From positions 434,001 to 498,000 of the forward strand of contig CAJNOJ010000035.1 in assembly GCA_905250025.1 (NCBI GenBank): a stretch of DNA of 64,000 nucleotides, written 5' to 3'. Positions within the stretch are counted from its first letter, which is position 1; each line of letters begins with the position of its first letter. Below are positions 25,343 through 36,947 of the stretch, one piece after another. A program made the position numbers and the translations under genes. This DNA comes from Adineta ricciae (Eukaryota; Rotifera; Eurotatoria; Adinetida; Adinetidae). Under the pieces are notes generated by a model. The model was not told the origin of the DNA, ran no database searches, and worked only from the letters and a program-made list of their open reading frames with translations.

Positions 25343-27255
25343 TTATTTTTTCTTAGCAGAAGCAGCTGCTTTTGATTCTTGTTCCACCGGTGCTTCTTTA
25401 ACAAATGGAATCTTTTCCGAATATTCTGAAAAGACAAAACATCGTTCGCATCACAATGAACAAGAAGAACAGACACAAACTTTTCGGCATCAATGGTCGA
25501 AGAACTTCTGGTACAATAATACCATCATCCGTTTGGTAATTCTCAAGAATGGCACAAATTGTTCGTGTTGTTGCACACATGGTTGCATTCAACATATGAA
25601 CATATTCCGACTATCGATCAAAGGAGAGAAATGCATGAATGAACACTAACTCATGGTGTGAACTTACGGATTCATTGAGCTTCTTCGTTTGACCGTAACG
25701 AATTTTTAATCGTCTTGATTGATATTCAAGACAATTGGAACAGGAAACCAGTTCACGGAATTTGCCTGAGCCAGGAAACCAAGCTTCTAAATCGAATTTC
25801 TTCGCCGCTGCGTTATTCAATTCACCTAAATAACGAGTAGGTTTTCGTCAGTTCGTTCATCAGAAATAGTCTACTCTCTACGTACCGGAAACAATATTGA
25901 CAATACGATAGGGAATACCGAGTTGTTTATTAAATTCTTCAGCATTACCGATCATTTCTTCGAACATCTTCCATGACTCATTGTCATGAGGTGATGTAAT
26001 GCAAAATTGTTCAATCTAAATCAAATTCCACAGATTAAAAAGTCGTAGGAAAGCAATGTTGCTATGTACTTTTTCAAATTGATGTACACGGAAAATACCA
26101 CGTGTGTCTCGACCATGAGAACCAGCTTCTTGTCGGAAACAGGTGGAAATGCCACCATAACGAATTGGTAATCGTTCAGCTGCAAGCCATTCATCTCTGA
26201 AAAATCATTCAAAGAATAGTTAGTACAATGAAATATTAGCCTATCATGACAGACCGATGAAACGCAGCGATAGCTTGTTCGGAAGTAGCAATTAAATATT
26301 TTTCTTCATCACTTGGCTCATCGGGTTTATCATTTTTACAAACGACCTAAACGAAAACATTCGATTCGTTGATTCAAAATTTATTGTTCGATTTACCTTA
26401 TAGAGTTCTTCATCGAATTGACTCAATTGTGCAACTTCCTGCATGACCTCTTTGCGCATGAAGAATGGTGTGTACAAGATCTCGAAATCTTTGTCATTTA
26501 AAATTCTTAATGCTAATTGAATGATTGCTTGTTCAAGAAACACAGCCGGGCCCTGAAGAAATCAAACAAATTTCAACAGTCACTTGTTTTCTACGAATCT
26601 AACCTTCATAAAATAACCGCGAGATCCAGCAACCGATGCTCCACGATCACCATCATAACCGTCGATCATGTACATCAAATCAAAATGCGAGTACTTTTTT
26701 CGTGTTTCTACATCACCGAATGTTCGTTCAGTAACATTGTTATCCTAAACGAAAGACAAATAGTGTACTTGTCTTTAAGTTGATGAGTGTTCGAGTATAG
26801 CTTACTTCATTATCACTGACTGGTACTGAATGATGAACAATGTTTCCAATTTCGTGTAATGCGGCATTTCTGTCATTTTCAACTTTGATTAATTTTTCTT
26901 TAGCTTTCTCGATTTCGGTATCGATTAACAAACTGAGACGTTTTATTTGTTTAATTGTCAATTTACCGATGGTATCCGCGTTCAAATCATCCAAAGTAAT
27001 TTTAAAACTTTCAGGAAATTCTTCCGAGTCGCCTTCATTTTCCTTGGCTTGTTTCTTTGTTCCGACTGTTCGTCCGCAGAGATTTTTCATCTTGTTCCAT
27101 TGATCAGCTTGAAAACGGAGTGTTCGCCATTGTGAGTCTAAGTCCACGACTTGATCAACAAGTTCGACACGTTTATAACGTTTCTTTTGAGAATCGCGAA
27201 TAACTTGAGGATCGTGACCTTTTTCCGTACGAAATAAATCAATATCAAGAACCAT
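25343..27255 (-). CDS. SARS1: Seryl-tRNA synthetase, cytosolic
   Basis: Class II aminoacyl-tRNA synthetase that charges tRNA-Ser (and tRNA-Sec). It starts [16 protein letters not shown] at 27255, the typical eukaryotic cytosolic N-terminus, followed by the long antiparallel coiled coil that binds the tRNA long arm ([12 protein letters not shown] to about residue 150). Class II motif 2 is intact at about 26.10-26.19 kb ([20 protein letters not shown], then HQFEK). The frame ends [19 protein letters not shown] followed by AKKK and a stop; a lysine-rich C-terminal tail is normal for animal cytosolic SerRS. Several short introns interrupt the gene. An acceptor-like TTTCTTTTAG ends at 27272, 17 nt before the start codon. 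The dynein gene begins 198 bp downstream on the same strand. Confidence 0.95.
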
Positions 27256-27273
27256 ATTGACGATGTTTTATCT

Positions 27274-28298
27274 AAAAGAAACAAATACTAGATTTGCAAT
27301 CACTATCATATAGTATTTTTTAGGTATATGCAATATAGAAAAATAATTGTGCACGTCTTCAACATATATTTAGTGGATGACATTGGATTTTCATTGCGTC
27401 TCTAACAATTCTAGATGTCGCTAATGAATGATAGACAATGTAACGGTAATATATATTGAATTGCGGGCTTTTGAACAGGTCATAATATTATCTCAAAGAG
27501 CACGTGTCCGTGTTTACGATTTTGTGAATCTAGACTTGCTATTTCCTCTCCACATGGAATATCGTTTTGTCTGGTAATGGTATTTGATTATCTATCGATA
27601 TGTTGTCATGTTTGATAGAACGGAAAATGCATGTCCTATACATAAGTTTTGTTCCCTAAACAATTAAACATTGTCGGAAGTGCATCTATTGTTCATTTAT
27701 GATCAAAGATCTATCGAAACTAGTTTATATCGGTGCAGTGATCTGATAAGATGCAGTAGAAAGAGATGCACATGATCATTATATCGCGAGTAGCTATTTT
27801 ATTTATCAAGAGACTCATCAGTAATAAAAGACACCGAAGAGTTATGTGAAAATCTTGCCGTCATATGACCTGTTGTGTACATTTCTCCTCGTTTATACGA
27901 TAGTTCGACGTATGTATTACAACATGCATGATAGTAAGAAATATCGTGACCAACCAGAGAGAAAGGCTGAGTTATTTTGGGGATGGGAAGCAGAGAAGAA
28001 GAAGAAAAGAAGAAAAACAAGAAGAGCAACGACACGAACTATTGATTGGCAAATATTATCATCAATATAGTCCTACGTATTATTATACAGAAATAAGGAA
28101 AAAAATACCGTAGAGAGAGGGAGAGAGACAGAAAAGTGTGAAAGGCCATAAAGCCGCACTCGTAAGACATACGCACATAAACGCAAAGAGAAGAACGGCG
28201 TAGGAAAAAAGAAGATCGATATATCTTGCTATTTTTTGGGCATCATTTGATTCTAGCAGGCGTCGTTTTAATATTGTTTTTCATTCAGTAGAACAAAC
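27274..28298. other. Divergent intergenic region between SerRS and LIM genes
   Basis: About 1 kb between two divergently transcribed genes, so it should hold both promoters. It contains purine-rich tracts (about 27,990-28,030 and 28,105-28,130) but no motif I can name with confidence. An acceptor-like TTTTTCATTCAG (AG 28287-28288) precedes the LIM start codon by 10 nt. No coding region is supported. Confidence 0.5.
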
Positions 28299-29171
28299 AT
28301 GTCAGGCGGCCCTACAACAAATCGTCCGTTGACGAAGACACATTGTGAAGCATGTCGGAAAGTTTTTACGCCACGCGATGCCATGCAAATCTATCAGGAT
28401 CGTTACTATCATCCACAATGTTTTTGTTGTTCACAATGTGGAAATACACTAGCAGGACGACCGTTCTATCCGAAACCGAACAATCAATTTCAATGTGAAA
28501 ATTGTAATAATGCACTTGCGCCTATGTATGTATTAAAAACATAATCTAATCAGTGATAAAAGAGATTTTCTTCTAGTTGCTGCATGTGCAATGGAAAGAT
28601 TCCATCTGGCACAACAGCGAAACGATTTAAGGATCGTCATTATCATAGCGATTGTTTTCGGTAAATATTCTTTGTTTATTTATCAACGAGTTTCTTCTTC
28701 TGCTTTCTTTAGCTGCTGCAAATGTATGGCAGTTATACCTGATGGTAACTAATCTACAACTTTGTTTACTATGAAAACGAAAGACGATTCTATGTAGGTC
28801 ATAATTTTGTCGATATGCTCGATGGACGCTATCAATGTTTGACATGTTCAAAACATATCACTGGAATGTATCAAGGCAAAGAGCATGCGCCACATTTGGA
28901 CAATAGTTATGGCGAAGTAATGCCTGTCCAATGCGACCAAGCAGGTCGAATACCTATATGCGATAAATGCACACGACCTGTACCGACCGCTGAAGAAGCT
29001 TTTCGACATGATACACGTTATTATCATCTGGATTGCGCACGTTGCAATCGATGTCGCAGGAAACTTATCAATGTACCATGTCGAAAACTTGGCTCTGCAT
29101 TAGGTAAGTGTAAAGAAAAACAGAAGACTGTGATTCATACGTCCGTTTTAGTGTGTTATACATGTTCATAA
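28299..29171 (+). CDS. LIM-domain-only protein with three LIM zinc fingers
   Basis: LIM domains bind two zinc ions each and act as protein-docking modules in the cytoskeleton or nucleus. Starting MSGGPTTNRPLTK, the spliced frame gives LIM1 (CEAC to CENC), LIM2 (CCMCNGKIPSG to CLTC) and LIM3 (CDKCTRPVP to CYTC). LIM1 and LIM2 are contiguous; a linker of about 40 residues (TGMYQGKEHAP...) precedes LIM3. Exon joins are canonical (for example DCFR joined to CCKC). The last intron, 29104-29151, is only 48 nt and has no in-frame stop, so its retention would insert 16 residues before the final zinc cysteines. No other domain is present, so it is LIM-only; I cannot assign it to FHL, CRP or another named family. 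Confidence 0.88.
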
Positions 29172-29335
29172 TTTCATACTATGATTATTGATATTATTCT
29201 CGGCAAACAATATAAACGTACCAGTATTACTAAAAACACCTACCCAATGCGAAATATCCCCTTCCATAAGACGTATGATTTATTTTTTTTTCTTTTTACT
29301 TAGAAAAAAAAAGAAATAAAGACAGAAAATGCATG

Positions 29336-31840
29336 TTAATCCGATGCGGTTGGCTTTGCGATCGTGCGAATAGGTATCAATTGAACTTTTCCTTTATCAG
29401 CACGACGTATTCGTTTTTTAACTTGACTTTTAACCATTTCTTTGCTGATCTCGACTTGCTTAACCCATGATTTTCTTTTGAAATAACCGGCTTCTTCTAA
29501 ACAGCGTACCGCAGTTGATCGTGTCGATGCACTTGCATAGCGTTCGTAAGGTTGCACAGTTGATTGTCGAATATTTACATCTATGTGAGATTTAATTGGA
29601 GTCAAACGTTGTAATGATGGTTGATCGGGTAAAGGAATATAAGTATCGATATCGATCGATTGTCGTTCGCTGGGTTTCGGCACAGACAGACGATTTGTTG
29701 ATTTCTGTGGATAAACATTTGGTATGTCGTCGACAGATTGTTTGGTTTGTGAATATAATTCTTGCCGTTTTGTTTCGAGACGCTGGTGAAATTCTTGATT
29801 TATACGTAACGATGCTATCCCATAGGCATCAGCTGATGGCATGCTGACTGAATCGTTGTCTGGTTTATTCATAGTGCGAATTGATTCAGATTTCTTTGCT
29901 AATGACGGATAAGCTATCGAAGCTCTCAATAACGGAGGAGCAATAGGAGGTAAAGTTGGTTTTTCTTCCTCATTGATGACGATCGCTGGTATCGAAGGAA
30001 AGCTTTTCAATGCTGATTTTCGTTCATCTAAAATGGATAGTGTTCGGTCTCTTCTGACATCTTTATCACCATTACCTTCTATGCGTTGAATTCTTGCCGG
30101 TACGTTGGAGAGTACTGACGATGTAAAGTCATTAGTTGAAGTATTGTCATTTTCGGGAAAAGACTCAAATCTTCTCAATTCTGGTAGAGTGATGTTCGAC
30201 TGTTTCTGATTGTTTGACGAAGAGGATGAAGAATAGATGCTATCAGATATAACTGAAGGTTGTTGTTTGTTAGGATTGATCGACTTTCGAGGCGATGATA
30301 AGAGCATGGGTGGACGTCGAGTATGTCGTAGATTTTCCGCTGCGATCTGCTTGGCACGTATTCGTTCACTCAAAGCGATATCTTGGACAATCAGTTTTGT
30401 TTTAAAAATTTTCTGCCGTTCCTCTTCATTAAAGCCAAGGTAGCGAGCGGATTCATTGGATTTTACTGCTGCACTCTGTCGAACGTGACGAAGCTGCTCT
30501 TCCGGAGTTTCAAATGTATTATTGAAACCATCAATTAGAACTTTATAACCAAGTAAACCGTGCAGAGGGTAAACACGTTTGCTTTGGGTTGAAGTCATAA
30601 ACTGTCCGCCATATTTCTTCCAAGCTATTTCACGTGCACGCTCGCACCACCTTTATAACAATAAATTAGAACATGAGAAAGAGAGGGAGAGAAAATATAT
30701 AGACGTTTTTACCTGATAATTCTGTAATATAATGGTAAAGAAACATAAGTAAGATTTGCTGATTTGTGATGAATTGCGCCAGCACTAATATTTGAACTTA
30801 ACAAATCAGCTATATATTCCGCTGTTGAATTCAATGGGATCTTCAGATTGTATTGTTTATCGTAGAGATAGTAATAAATAACACGATAGCGTTGCTTGTC
30901 TTGTTTAGTAGTTGCTAGTAACGAACAACCTAATGCAATCATGTACGGTAAACTATCTGAAATGGGATCACGAATTTGAGTGCATAAGATCGATTGTCGA
31001 ACGAAAAGATCGACCAGTTCGACGTGTCCTCGTTCGACAGCAATATGAATGGGACATTTTAACATCTCAGGAAACGCTTCTTGAGCTGCTTCACTTGACC
31101 ATTGCCGCGAGGGATGTTCACCCACCGGTCGATCACTGCGAGCACCTTGCTGCAAAACCGTATTTGCTAATCCCATATGGCCTAAAAGACAAGATGGGAC
31201 ATATGATTGAGTGAAACGACGAGAAAAAACTCGAACCATGAAATGCTGCTACGTGTAGAGCAATTTGTTTTTGATAATGTCGGGAGAGATCATCATGCGC
31301 ATATCGCCCTGCAAAACCTTTTATACAAGCATCGATAAATTTATCATAACCTTGCCAAACTTTCAAATAGAGATGAGCATGTGGTTTTAAATCATAGTCA
31401 AATAATTTCATATGATCATATAAATGTTGTTTCTCATCGAATGTTTCAAGACAGAATACACTCAATGGTAAGCCTAATCGATTCGAAAGAATCTTTCGTA
31501 TGTTTCCAATGGTTGTGTCGATTGATATGTTTGAATCGAATAATTTATAGATTTGTTTATTGTAACTACAGTGAACGTAAAGATCAGCCGCTTTCTTTTC
31601 ACGATACAAACAACGAATAATCGAACCCGATGGGATGCTTAATTCCGCTAAAGACCATTTCGGTTTGAGATCTGAGCCATTATAACTGAGAACAATGGAA
31701 ATTTCACCGGCACTACTGTCTTGAGCATTGAGATCGAATTCTTTTTTGACTAACGTCAGGATATCTTCGACACGAGCAGTTTCAGTTACATCGATCATTC
31801 GCATGGAATCCTTTGGAGGATAGTAGACAAAATATCGCAT
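29336..31840 (-). CDS. ANKUB1: Ubiquitin-like and ankyrin-repeat protein, ANKUB1-like
   Basis: Three exons: start MRYFVYYPPKDSMRMIDVT at 31840, a splice near 31,240-31,188 (FHG joined to HMGLANTVLQQGARSD), a splice near 30,712-30,650 (YYRIIR joined to WCERAREIAWKKY), and the stop at 29336. The N-terminal 90 residues have a ubiquitin-like pattern, followed by a second ubiquitin-like stretch with LPLSVFCLETFDE. Ankyrin-type helices follow (IALHVAAFHGHMGLANTVL, CPIHIAVERGHVELVDLFV). The order and several phrases (LPxSVxCL, QGAR, KCPIHxAxExG) fit vertebrate ANKUB1 as I know it. The C-terminal 420 residues are Ser/Thr/Pro-rich and probably disordered, ending in a basic segment. Function is not established. 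The gene converges on the LIM gene with 164 bp between stops. Confidence 0.82.
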
Positions 31841-31869
31841 GTCTTTGAATGCAGCGGATGTTTCCTATG

Positions 31870-32980
31870 AAAAACAGATTGTCAGTATTTCTATGATTTG
31901 CAAAATGTCGTTTAACGATCGTTAAAAGAAGTGTTTTGTTTGTTAATCAAGAAAGTGCGTCTTGATGGAATTAAAAACAAAACTTCTTTTCACGCATCGA
32001 TTCATTTCAGTTATTGAGAAAACAAGACAAATTTCGTGTTAGTCATCTGCATATTTCGTCTTATCGGATGAAAGAGTACTTACTGCAGCGATATCATGAT
32101 TGATTCGTTTCCACATTTTCAAGAAGATTTATCAATTTGTGTCCAATCTCTCTTGTTTTTCTTTGTCTAGTTGATATTTTTACTTAAAGACATTCTCTTG
32201 ACTAGTATTTCATTGGCAGAGCCATTCAACATGTCAGCAAACAAATTTTTATGAAAAATAAACATTATTTTATCGATCGTTACAGAGATATTTACATTTC
32301 CTTCGCTGTGAAGAATCCACAAATGTGACTACTGTTTTGATGGTGTCAATGATTGTCATAGTTAACATACATGAGCAATAGCAACAACTTGACAGTATTA
32401 AGTGGATGTTAATTTCTTAGCGAAAAAAAGAAACGATCGTAACGGAGAATAAATTAGTAAATTGTTGTTGACAATAAAGAAAGAATGATGAAAAGTAAGA
32501 GTTTCTATATTTTTTTCGAAGGCATCTAATGCGGTGTGGCGATTGTAAATTCTGAAATCTGTTGTATAAATTTTGCCATTTTTTCCTCAATCTTCGAATT
32601 CTTCTCGCTTATTTTGATTACGTGAAAACCAAACAATTTCGTTGTTTTCAATTGTTTCGCACCCTCATACTCTCGTACCTTTATGGAGTTCATATAAAAA
32701 GATTCATTTAATTAGGCTTATCTGATGAATATTGATGTCGCAAAGTTTCGAAATATGATATAATAAAAAATTAATTGATTCTTTCAACTTAATCCATGCT
32801 CTTTTTTCATAATCAAATACAGAAAACAAAGGATTACTATTTGATTTCTTTCTCAGTACACATGCGAGGACGTAACACAATATCGTATATACAAAGTTGC
32901 GCGATTGCGAATGCCGTATCATTTGGAAAAAAAACTTCGCAGTGGCTATTAAATTTTTTTCAAATCACACGATAAGTGGT
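31870..32980. other. Intergenic region upstream of the glycoside hydrolase gene
   Basis: AT-rich sequence between divergent genes. It should contain the ANKUB1-like promoter on the left (acceptor-like TTTTTCATAG about 28 nt before its ATG) and the glycosidase promoter on the right. No reading frame or repeat that I can support. An open frame upstream of 32981 extends the glycosidase frame to 32897 but would bury the signal peptide. Confidence 0.45.
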
Positions 32981-34732
32981 ATGGTACGACGTTGGCATTT
33001 TACGGCAGTGATTTTCATATATGCATTTGCGGCACTTCCACTGATATCAACAGAAAGTGTAACAGCATTTCAAGCTGATTCGTTTGTGGAAACCATTGGT
33101 GTCAATACACACTGGGCATATCCTAATGTTTATACTAAAAATTATACTGGTTTACGAGCCAAACTCGGTGAATCCGGTATCCGTTATGTACGAGATGGAG
33201 CTTATACTGCTATTATTTTCACCCGCGCAAATGATCTATACAATAGTTTTGGCATCAAAACAAATATGTTGACTGGACGATGGGTACCTGGTATGTGGCC
33301 GTCTCCACTAGATCCAACGCAAATCGATGCAGAACTGAACGATATTAAAACTTTAGCTTTACAGGCGACAGCGGCAATAGAAGCTCCCAACGAATACGAT
33401 CACGCCCATGGCCCTGACACTGATTGGGCATCGACTATCAAGACGTACAGCATTCTTCTATATAATAAAGCCAAAGCTGATCCATTGTTGAAAAATATAA
33501 CTGTTATCGGACCATCATTCGTAGACTTCGAATCCTATCAAACTATAGGCAATTCCGATTCATTTCTAGATCATGGCAACCAACATTTATACTGGTGGAC
33601 TTATTGGCCAGGTTTCAGCGGGTACGATACTAATGGAACACGTAGTATTAGTTGGTATTTGGACTATGTTGCTCCCCAACAATCACCATCCCGTAAGCCT
33701 GTTCAAGGGACTGAGACTGGTCACACGAATTTCATCGACGTTGGCGGTATCTCCGAAGAAGCTGACGGCAAATATATGGCTCGTATATTTGCTGAATTTT
33801 ACCGTCATGGTATTTATCGCACTTACAAATATGAACTTGTTGATCAAGCTCTGCCGGATAGAGAAGGATTCTTTGGTCTATTACGCAATGATTTATCCGA
33901 AAAACCAGCATTTCGAGCAGTGAAACACTTAATCGCGATATTAAGTGATAAAGGATCAAGTTTTACGCCAAAAGCACTGAGTTATACATTGACTGGTAGT
34001 TTAAATAATGTTCGACAAATTCTTTTTCAAAAACGCAATGGCGACTTTTACTTGATGGTATGGACAGAAGTATCGAGTTGGGATGTGTCACGGAAAGTTG
34101 ACCTGTATCCACCGTCGCAACAGGTTCAACTTACATTACAAGGTGATTATAAACTATCCAATGCTACACTGTACACTTTCGACAACAACGCAGATTTAAA
34201 CATCTTCTATCTTCCTATTACTAACAATCAAGTTACTCTTAACTCAACGGACAAAATCAGTATTATTCGGTTGAGAAATGAAACTAATTCTATTACTGAA
34301 GGACTTTATCGAATAACGCCGAAATTCGCCGCTCATGCTGGTCTTTATGCATCTAGTAATCAGAATAATGCGTTTGTCAGTCAAGAACAATATTGGGGCA
34401 GTGCCAATCAACAATGGATATTTCAACCTCTCGATGGTAATTTCTATGCTATAAAGAATCGTGCTTTCGGTCGAGTGTTGACCGTCCACGGTTGTAACAC
34501 AGATGATGGAGGCGCACTACAGATATATGACTGGACAAATTCTGATTGTCAAAAGTGGACATTTGAACTTCTTCCGAATGGTTACTATCGTATCACGCCA
34601 AAGCATGCACTAAATCAATGCATTGAAGTACAAATGTGTTCCACGAGTATTGGTACCACAGTTCTGCAATGGTCTTGGTCAAATAGTGATTGTCAACAAT
34701 GGAAATTGGAATGGATTGGATCGACTTATTAA
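32981..34732 (+). CDS. Secreted glycoside hydrolase (clan GH-A type) with C-terminal ricin-fold carbohydrate-binding module; bacterial-type, intronless
   Basis: Single-exon gene of 583 aa. I start at ATG 32981 because it opens with a signal peptide (MVRRWHFTAVIFIYAFAALP). Residues about 35-360 form a TIM-barrel glycosidase: VNTHWAYPNVY, RYVRDGAY, acid/base candidate Glu138 in IEAPNEYD, nucleophile candidate Glu245 in QGTETGHT, and YELVDQALPDREGFFGLLRND near the barrel end. About 80 residues of beta-sandwich follow, then a ricin B-type beta-trefoil at about 440-583 with the QxW repeats (NQQWIF, CQKWTF, CQQWKLEW), which acts as a CBM13 sugar-binding module and not as a toxin. From memory this glycosidase type is common in actinobacteria and rare in animals; together with no introns in an intron-rich neighbourhood this points to horizontal transfer. 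The substrate cannot be read from sequence. Confidence 0.88.
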   Translation: MVRRWHFTAVIFIYAFAALPLISTESVTAFQADSFVETIGVNTHWAYPNVYTKNYTGLRAKLGESGIRYVRDGAYTAIIFTRANDLYNSFGIKTNMLTGRWVPGMWPSPLDPTQIDAELNDIKTLALQATAAIEAPNEYDHAHGPDTDWASTIKTYSILLYNKAKADPLLKNITVIGPSFVDFESYQTIGNSDSFLDHGNQHLYWWTYWPGFSGYDTNGTRSISWYLDYVAPQQSPSRKPVQGTETGHTNFIDVGGISEEADGKYMARIFAEFYRHGIYRTYKYELVDQALPDREGFFGLLRNDLSEKPAFRAVKHLIAILSDKGSSFTPKALSYTLTGSLNNVRQILFQKRNGDFYLMVWTEVSSWDVSRKVDLYPPSQQVQLTLQGDYKLSNATLYTFDNNADLNIFYLPITNNQVTLNSTDKISIIRLRNETNSITEGLYRITPKFAAHAGLYASSNQNNAFVSQEQYWGSANQQWIFQPLDGNFYAIKNRAFGRVLTVHGCNTDDGGALQIYDWTNSDCQKWTFELLPNGYYRITPKHALNQCIEVQMCSTSIGTTVLQWSWSNSDCQQWKLEWIGSTY

Positions 34733-34813
34733 AAAAGAACAGTGACGATTTGAAATGCAAAAAAATGTATAAACGAAATGAACAGTTCTTTGGTGATACA
34801 TACAGTGCGAAGA

Positions 34814-34819
34814 AATAAA
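34814..34819 (+). promoter_or_regulatory. Polyadenylation signal AATAAA of the glycosidase gene
   Basis: An AATAAA hexamer about 80 bp after the glycosidase stop codon. Its presence suggests the transferred gene is expressed as a normal eukaryotic mRNA. Confidence 0.4.
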
Positions 34820-35357
34820 CATGAGTAAAGTATTAGTCACATATTAGTTTTCGCAGCTCTTCTCGCTGATATAAGTGTGAATGAGAATGATGACATCCTC
34901 TTAATCGATAATTATTTCTCTTCATACTTTTAAAGGTGAAATTTCGTACCGGGCATGCCATAAAGTGCTAAACTGTAGCAAATAGTCATCCAGAGAACAA
35001 AGTCATCGACAAATATTTTTCTCATTTCCATCGGTGGATGAACTCCCACTGTCGTTTGGCTCGATTTCATATGTTTACATGATTGGGAAAGTAGCTCTTT
35101 TAAATTCTAATTCGCGAATTAGACGCTTCTTTGCAACCGTTGAATAAGTCATGGCATTATTCCTAATATTTAACATTCCATTTAAAAGTCAGACCAATGA
35201 ATATATCATCATAATGGCAAGAAGATAAACATGATCTTTTACGTTAGCACTAATACAAATGTTTACGTCGTAGGGCGAAGTATCAAAGAAAAACGATCTG
35301 TGCTTTAATTGTTGGTCACATAGACTTTCTCAAAGTGATTCGATGTAAAGAAAATCA
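34820..35357. other. Intergenic spacer between glycosidase and sugar transporter
   Basis: About 540 bp of AT-rich sequence holding the presumed transporter promoter. I see no coding region, repeat or clear TATA element. Unlike many genes here, there is no polypyrimidine-AG acceptor close to the transporter start codon. Confidence 0.4.
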
Positions 35358-36947
35358 ATGACAATCGCCACAGTAAACGAAATCCATCAACAACATAAGA
35401 ATATACAGCATGGCAAAACATATTTCGCTGTACTATTGGCAGGATTTTCTTCGCTAGGTGGGTGGTTTTTTGGATATGATCAAGGTGTAACTGGCGGAAT
35501 CGTCGTCATGCCCTCGTTTAAAAATGACTTTTGTGTTGGTATATACGGGAATGCAAGTGTTTGTGATTTACCAGTCGCGTCATTGCCGTCCGATTATCGC
35601 CGATATTTAGTACTATTTACATTACTATACAACGTAGGATGTTTTGTAGGTGCCTTATTTATTTCTTCTTTTGTCGCCGACAGATTCGGAAGACGGGCAA
35701 TCATTCTCACATCAGCAATTCTGTTTACAGTTGGAACATCATTAGTTATATTTCCACCGGGTGGTTCGAAAAAGATCATGATTTTAATTCTTGTCGGTCG
35801 GATTATTGAAGGGGCAGGCGTAGGTTGTTCATCATTTTCTTGTCCATTGTACGCATCAGAAATCGCTCCAACGCATCTTCGCGGTATGCTTTCAGGCTTT
35901 ATGCAAATGACTGTTGTTACCGGTTTGTTTGCTGCTAATGTTGTTAATTATTTCCTACAAAGTCATAAATGGGGTTGGAGATTATCGAATGGAATTATTC
36001 TTATTGCACCATTAATTATCATCATTGGGATCTATATGTGCCCTGAAACACCACGGTGGTTATTTAAAAATAAGGGCCGTGAAGCTGCAAAGAGAAGTTT
36101 GCAACGAATTCGCAAAACAGATGACGTAACAACAGAATTAGATGCGATTGCTGACGCTATTCGAGAAGAAGGTAATCAAGTGTCTCTTAAAGAATTATTC
36201 ACAAGCAAGAAAATGGTCGAAAGATTAGCTGTCGGAATCGGCATGCATATCTTTCAACAAACAACAGGTATCAATCCTATTTTTACATTTGGTGGAATCA
36301 TTTACGAAAATGTTCTCGGAAAAGGTATTATATCCTTACTCATCTTATCCGGGATTAATATGTTAAGTACTATACCAGCTCTATTTCTGTTCGATCGATT
36401 GGGTCGACGCATCCTTTTGATAGTCGGTGGTTTAGGTATGGTTCTAGGTCATTTAGTTGCTGCCAGCGTATTCGTGATCGGTTGTAGTGTTGTGAAAGTA
36501 ATGAACAACGTTACTACAGACAGCGAAGAAATTGTTACATGTCAACCGAGTGCAGGAATTCTAATGTTGATCTTCACAGTTATTTTCGTGGCATTTTTCG
36601 CCGTATCTTGGGGACCTATTGCTTGGATTTATGCTGCGGAAATTTTCCCATTGAATGTTCGAACCAAAGCTGTTGCGATGTCAACAGGCAGTAACTGGTT
36701 AATCGGTATAATTATGGCCTATATTCTCGAATTGATCAGTCCATTAGGTATTCACGGTGTATTCTATCTCTTCAGTGGATTCACTCTTATAGCTGTTCTA
36801 TTCGTTTATCTATGCTGTCCAGAAACACGAGGAGTCCTATTAGAAGACATCGAGAACATATTCGATAATTTCCAAATGAAAAACAGAACAATTGTTAAAC
36901 TGATACGACGATCATACGAAGGCGATCTCATTCGAACATATATGTAA
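35358..36947 (+). CDS. Sugar transporter of the major facilitator superfamily, intronless, fungal/plant-like
   Basis: A 529-aa, single-exon MFS sugar porter with 12 hydrophobic segments. Signature motifs are complete: GYDQGVTGG at residues 39-47 in helix 1, DRFGRR after helix 2, PETPRWL after helix 6, QQTTGINPI in helix 7, DRLGRR after helix 8, and the closing PETRGVLLEDIENIF. The extracellular loop after helix 1 carries MPSFKNDFCVG, and the GYDQGVxxG...MPSF combination is typical of fungal and plant hexose/proton symporters and not of animal GLUTs as I know them. Start ATG 35358 gives a usual short cytoplasmic N-terminus. Lack of introns and position next to a bacterial-type secreted glycosidase suggest horizontal origin and a possible joint role in sugar uptake. 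Confidence 0.92.
   Translation: MTIATVNEIHQQHKNIQHGKTYFAVLLAGFSSLGGWFFGYDQGVTGGIVVMPSFKNDFCVGIYGNASVCDLPVASLPSDYRRYLVLFTLLYNVGCFVGALFISSFVADRFGRRAIILTSAILFTVGTSLVIFPPGGSKKIMILILVGRIIEGAGVGCSSFSCPLYASEIAPTHLRGMLSGFMQMTVVTGLFAANVVNYFLQSHKWGWRLSNGIILIAPLIIIIGIYMCPETPRWLFKNKGREAAKRSLQRIRKTDDVTTELDAIADAIREEGNQVSLKELFTSKKMVERLAVGIGMHIFQQTTGINPIFTFGGIIYENVLGKGIISLLILSGINMLSTIPALFLFDRLGRRILLIVGGLGMVLGHLVAASVFVIGCSVVKVMNNVTTDSEEIVTCQPSAGILMLIFTVIFVAFFAVSWGPIAWIYAAEIFPLNVRTKAVAMSTGSNWLIGIIMAYILELISPLGIHGVFYLFSGFTLIAVLFVYLCCPETRGVLLEDIENIFDNFQMKNRTIVKLIRRSYEGDLIRTYM

Noticed and set aside
34301-34732. Treating the ricin-type beta-trefoil as a toxin lectin
   Set aside because: It is attached to a glycosidase barrel, with no toxin A chain; CBM13 function is the simple reading.
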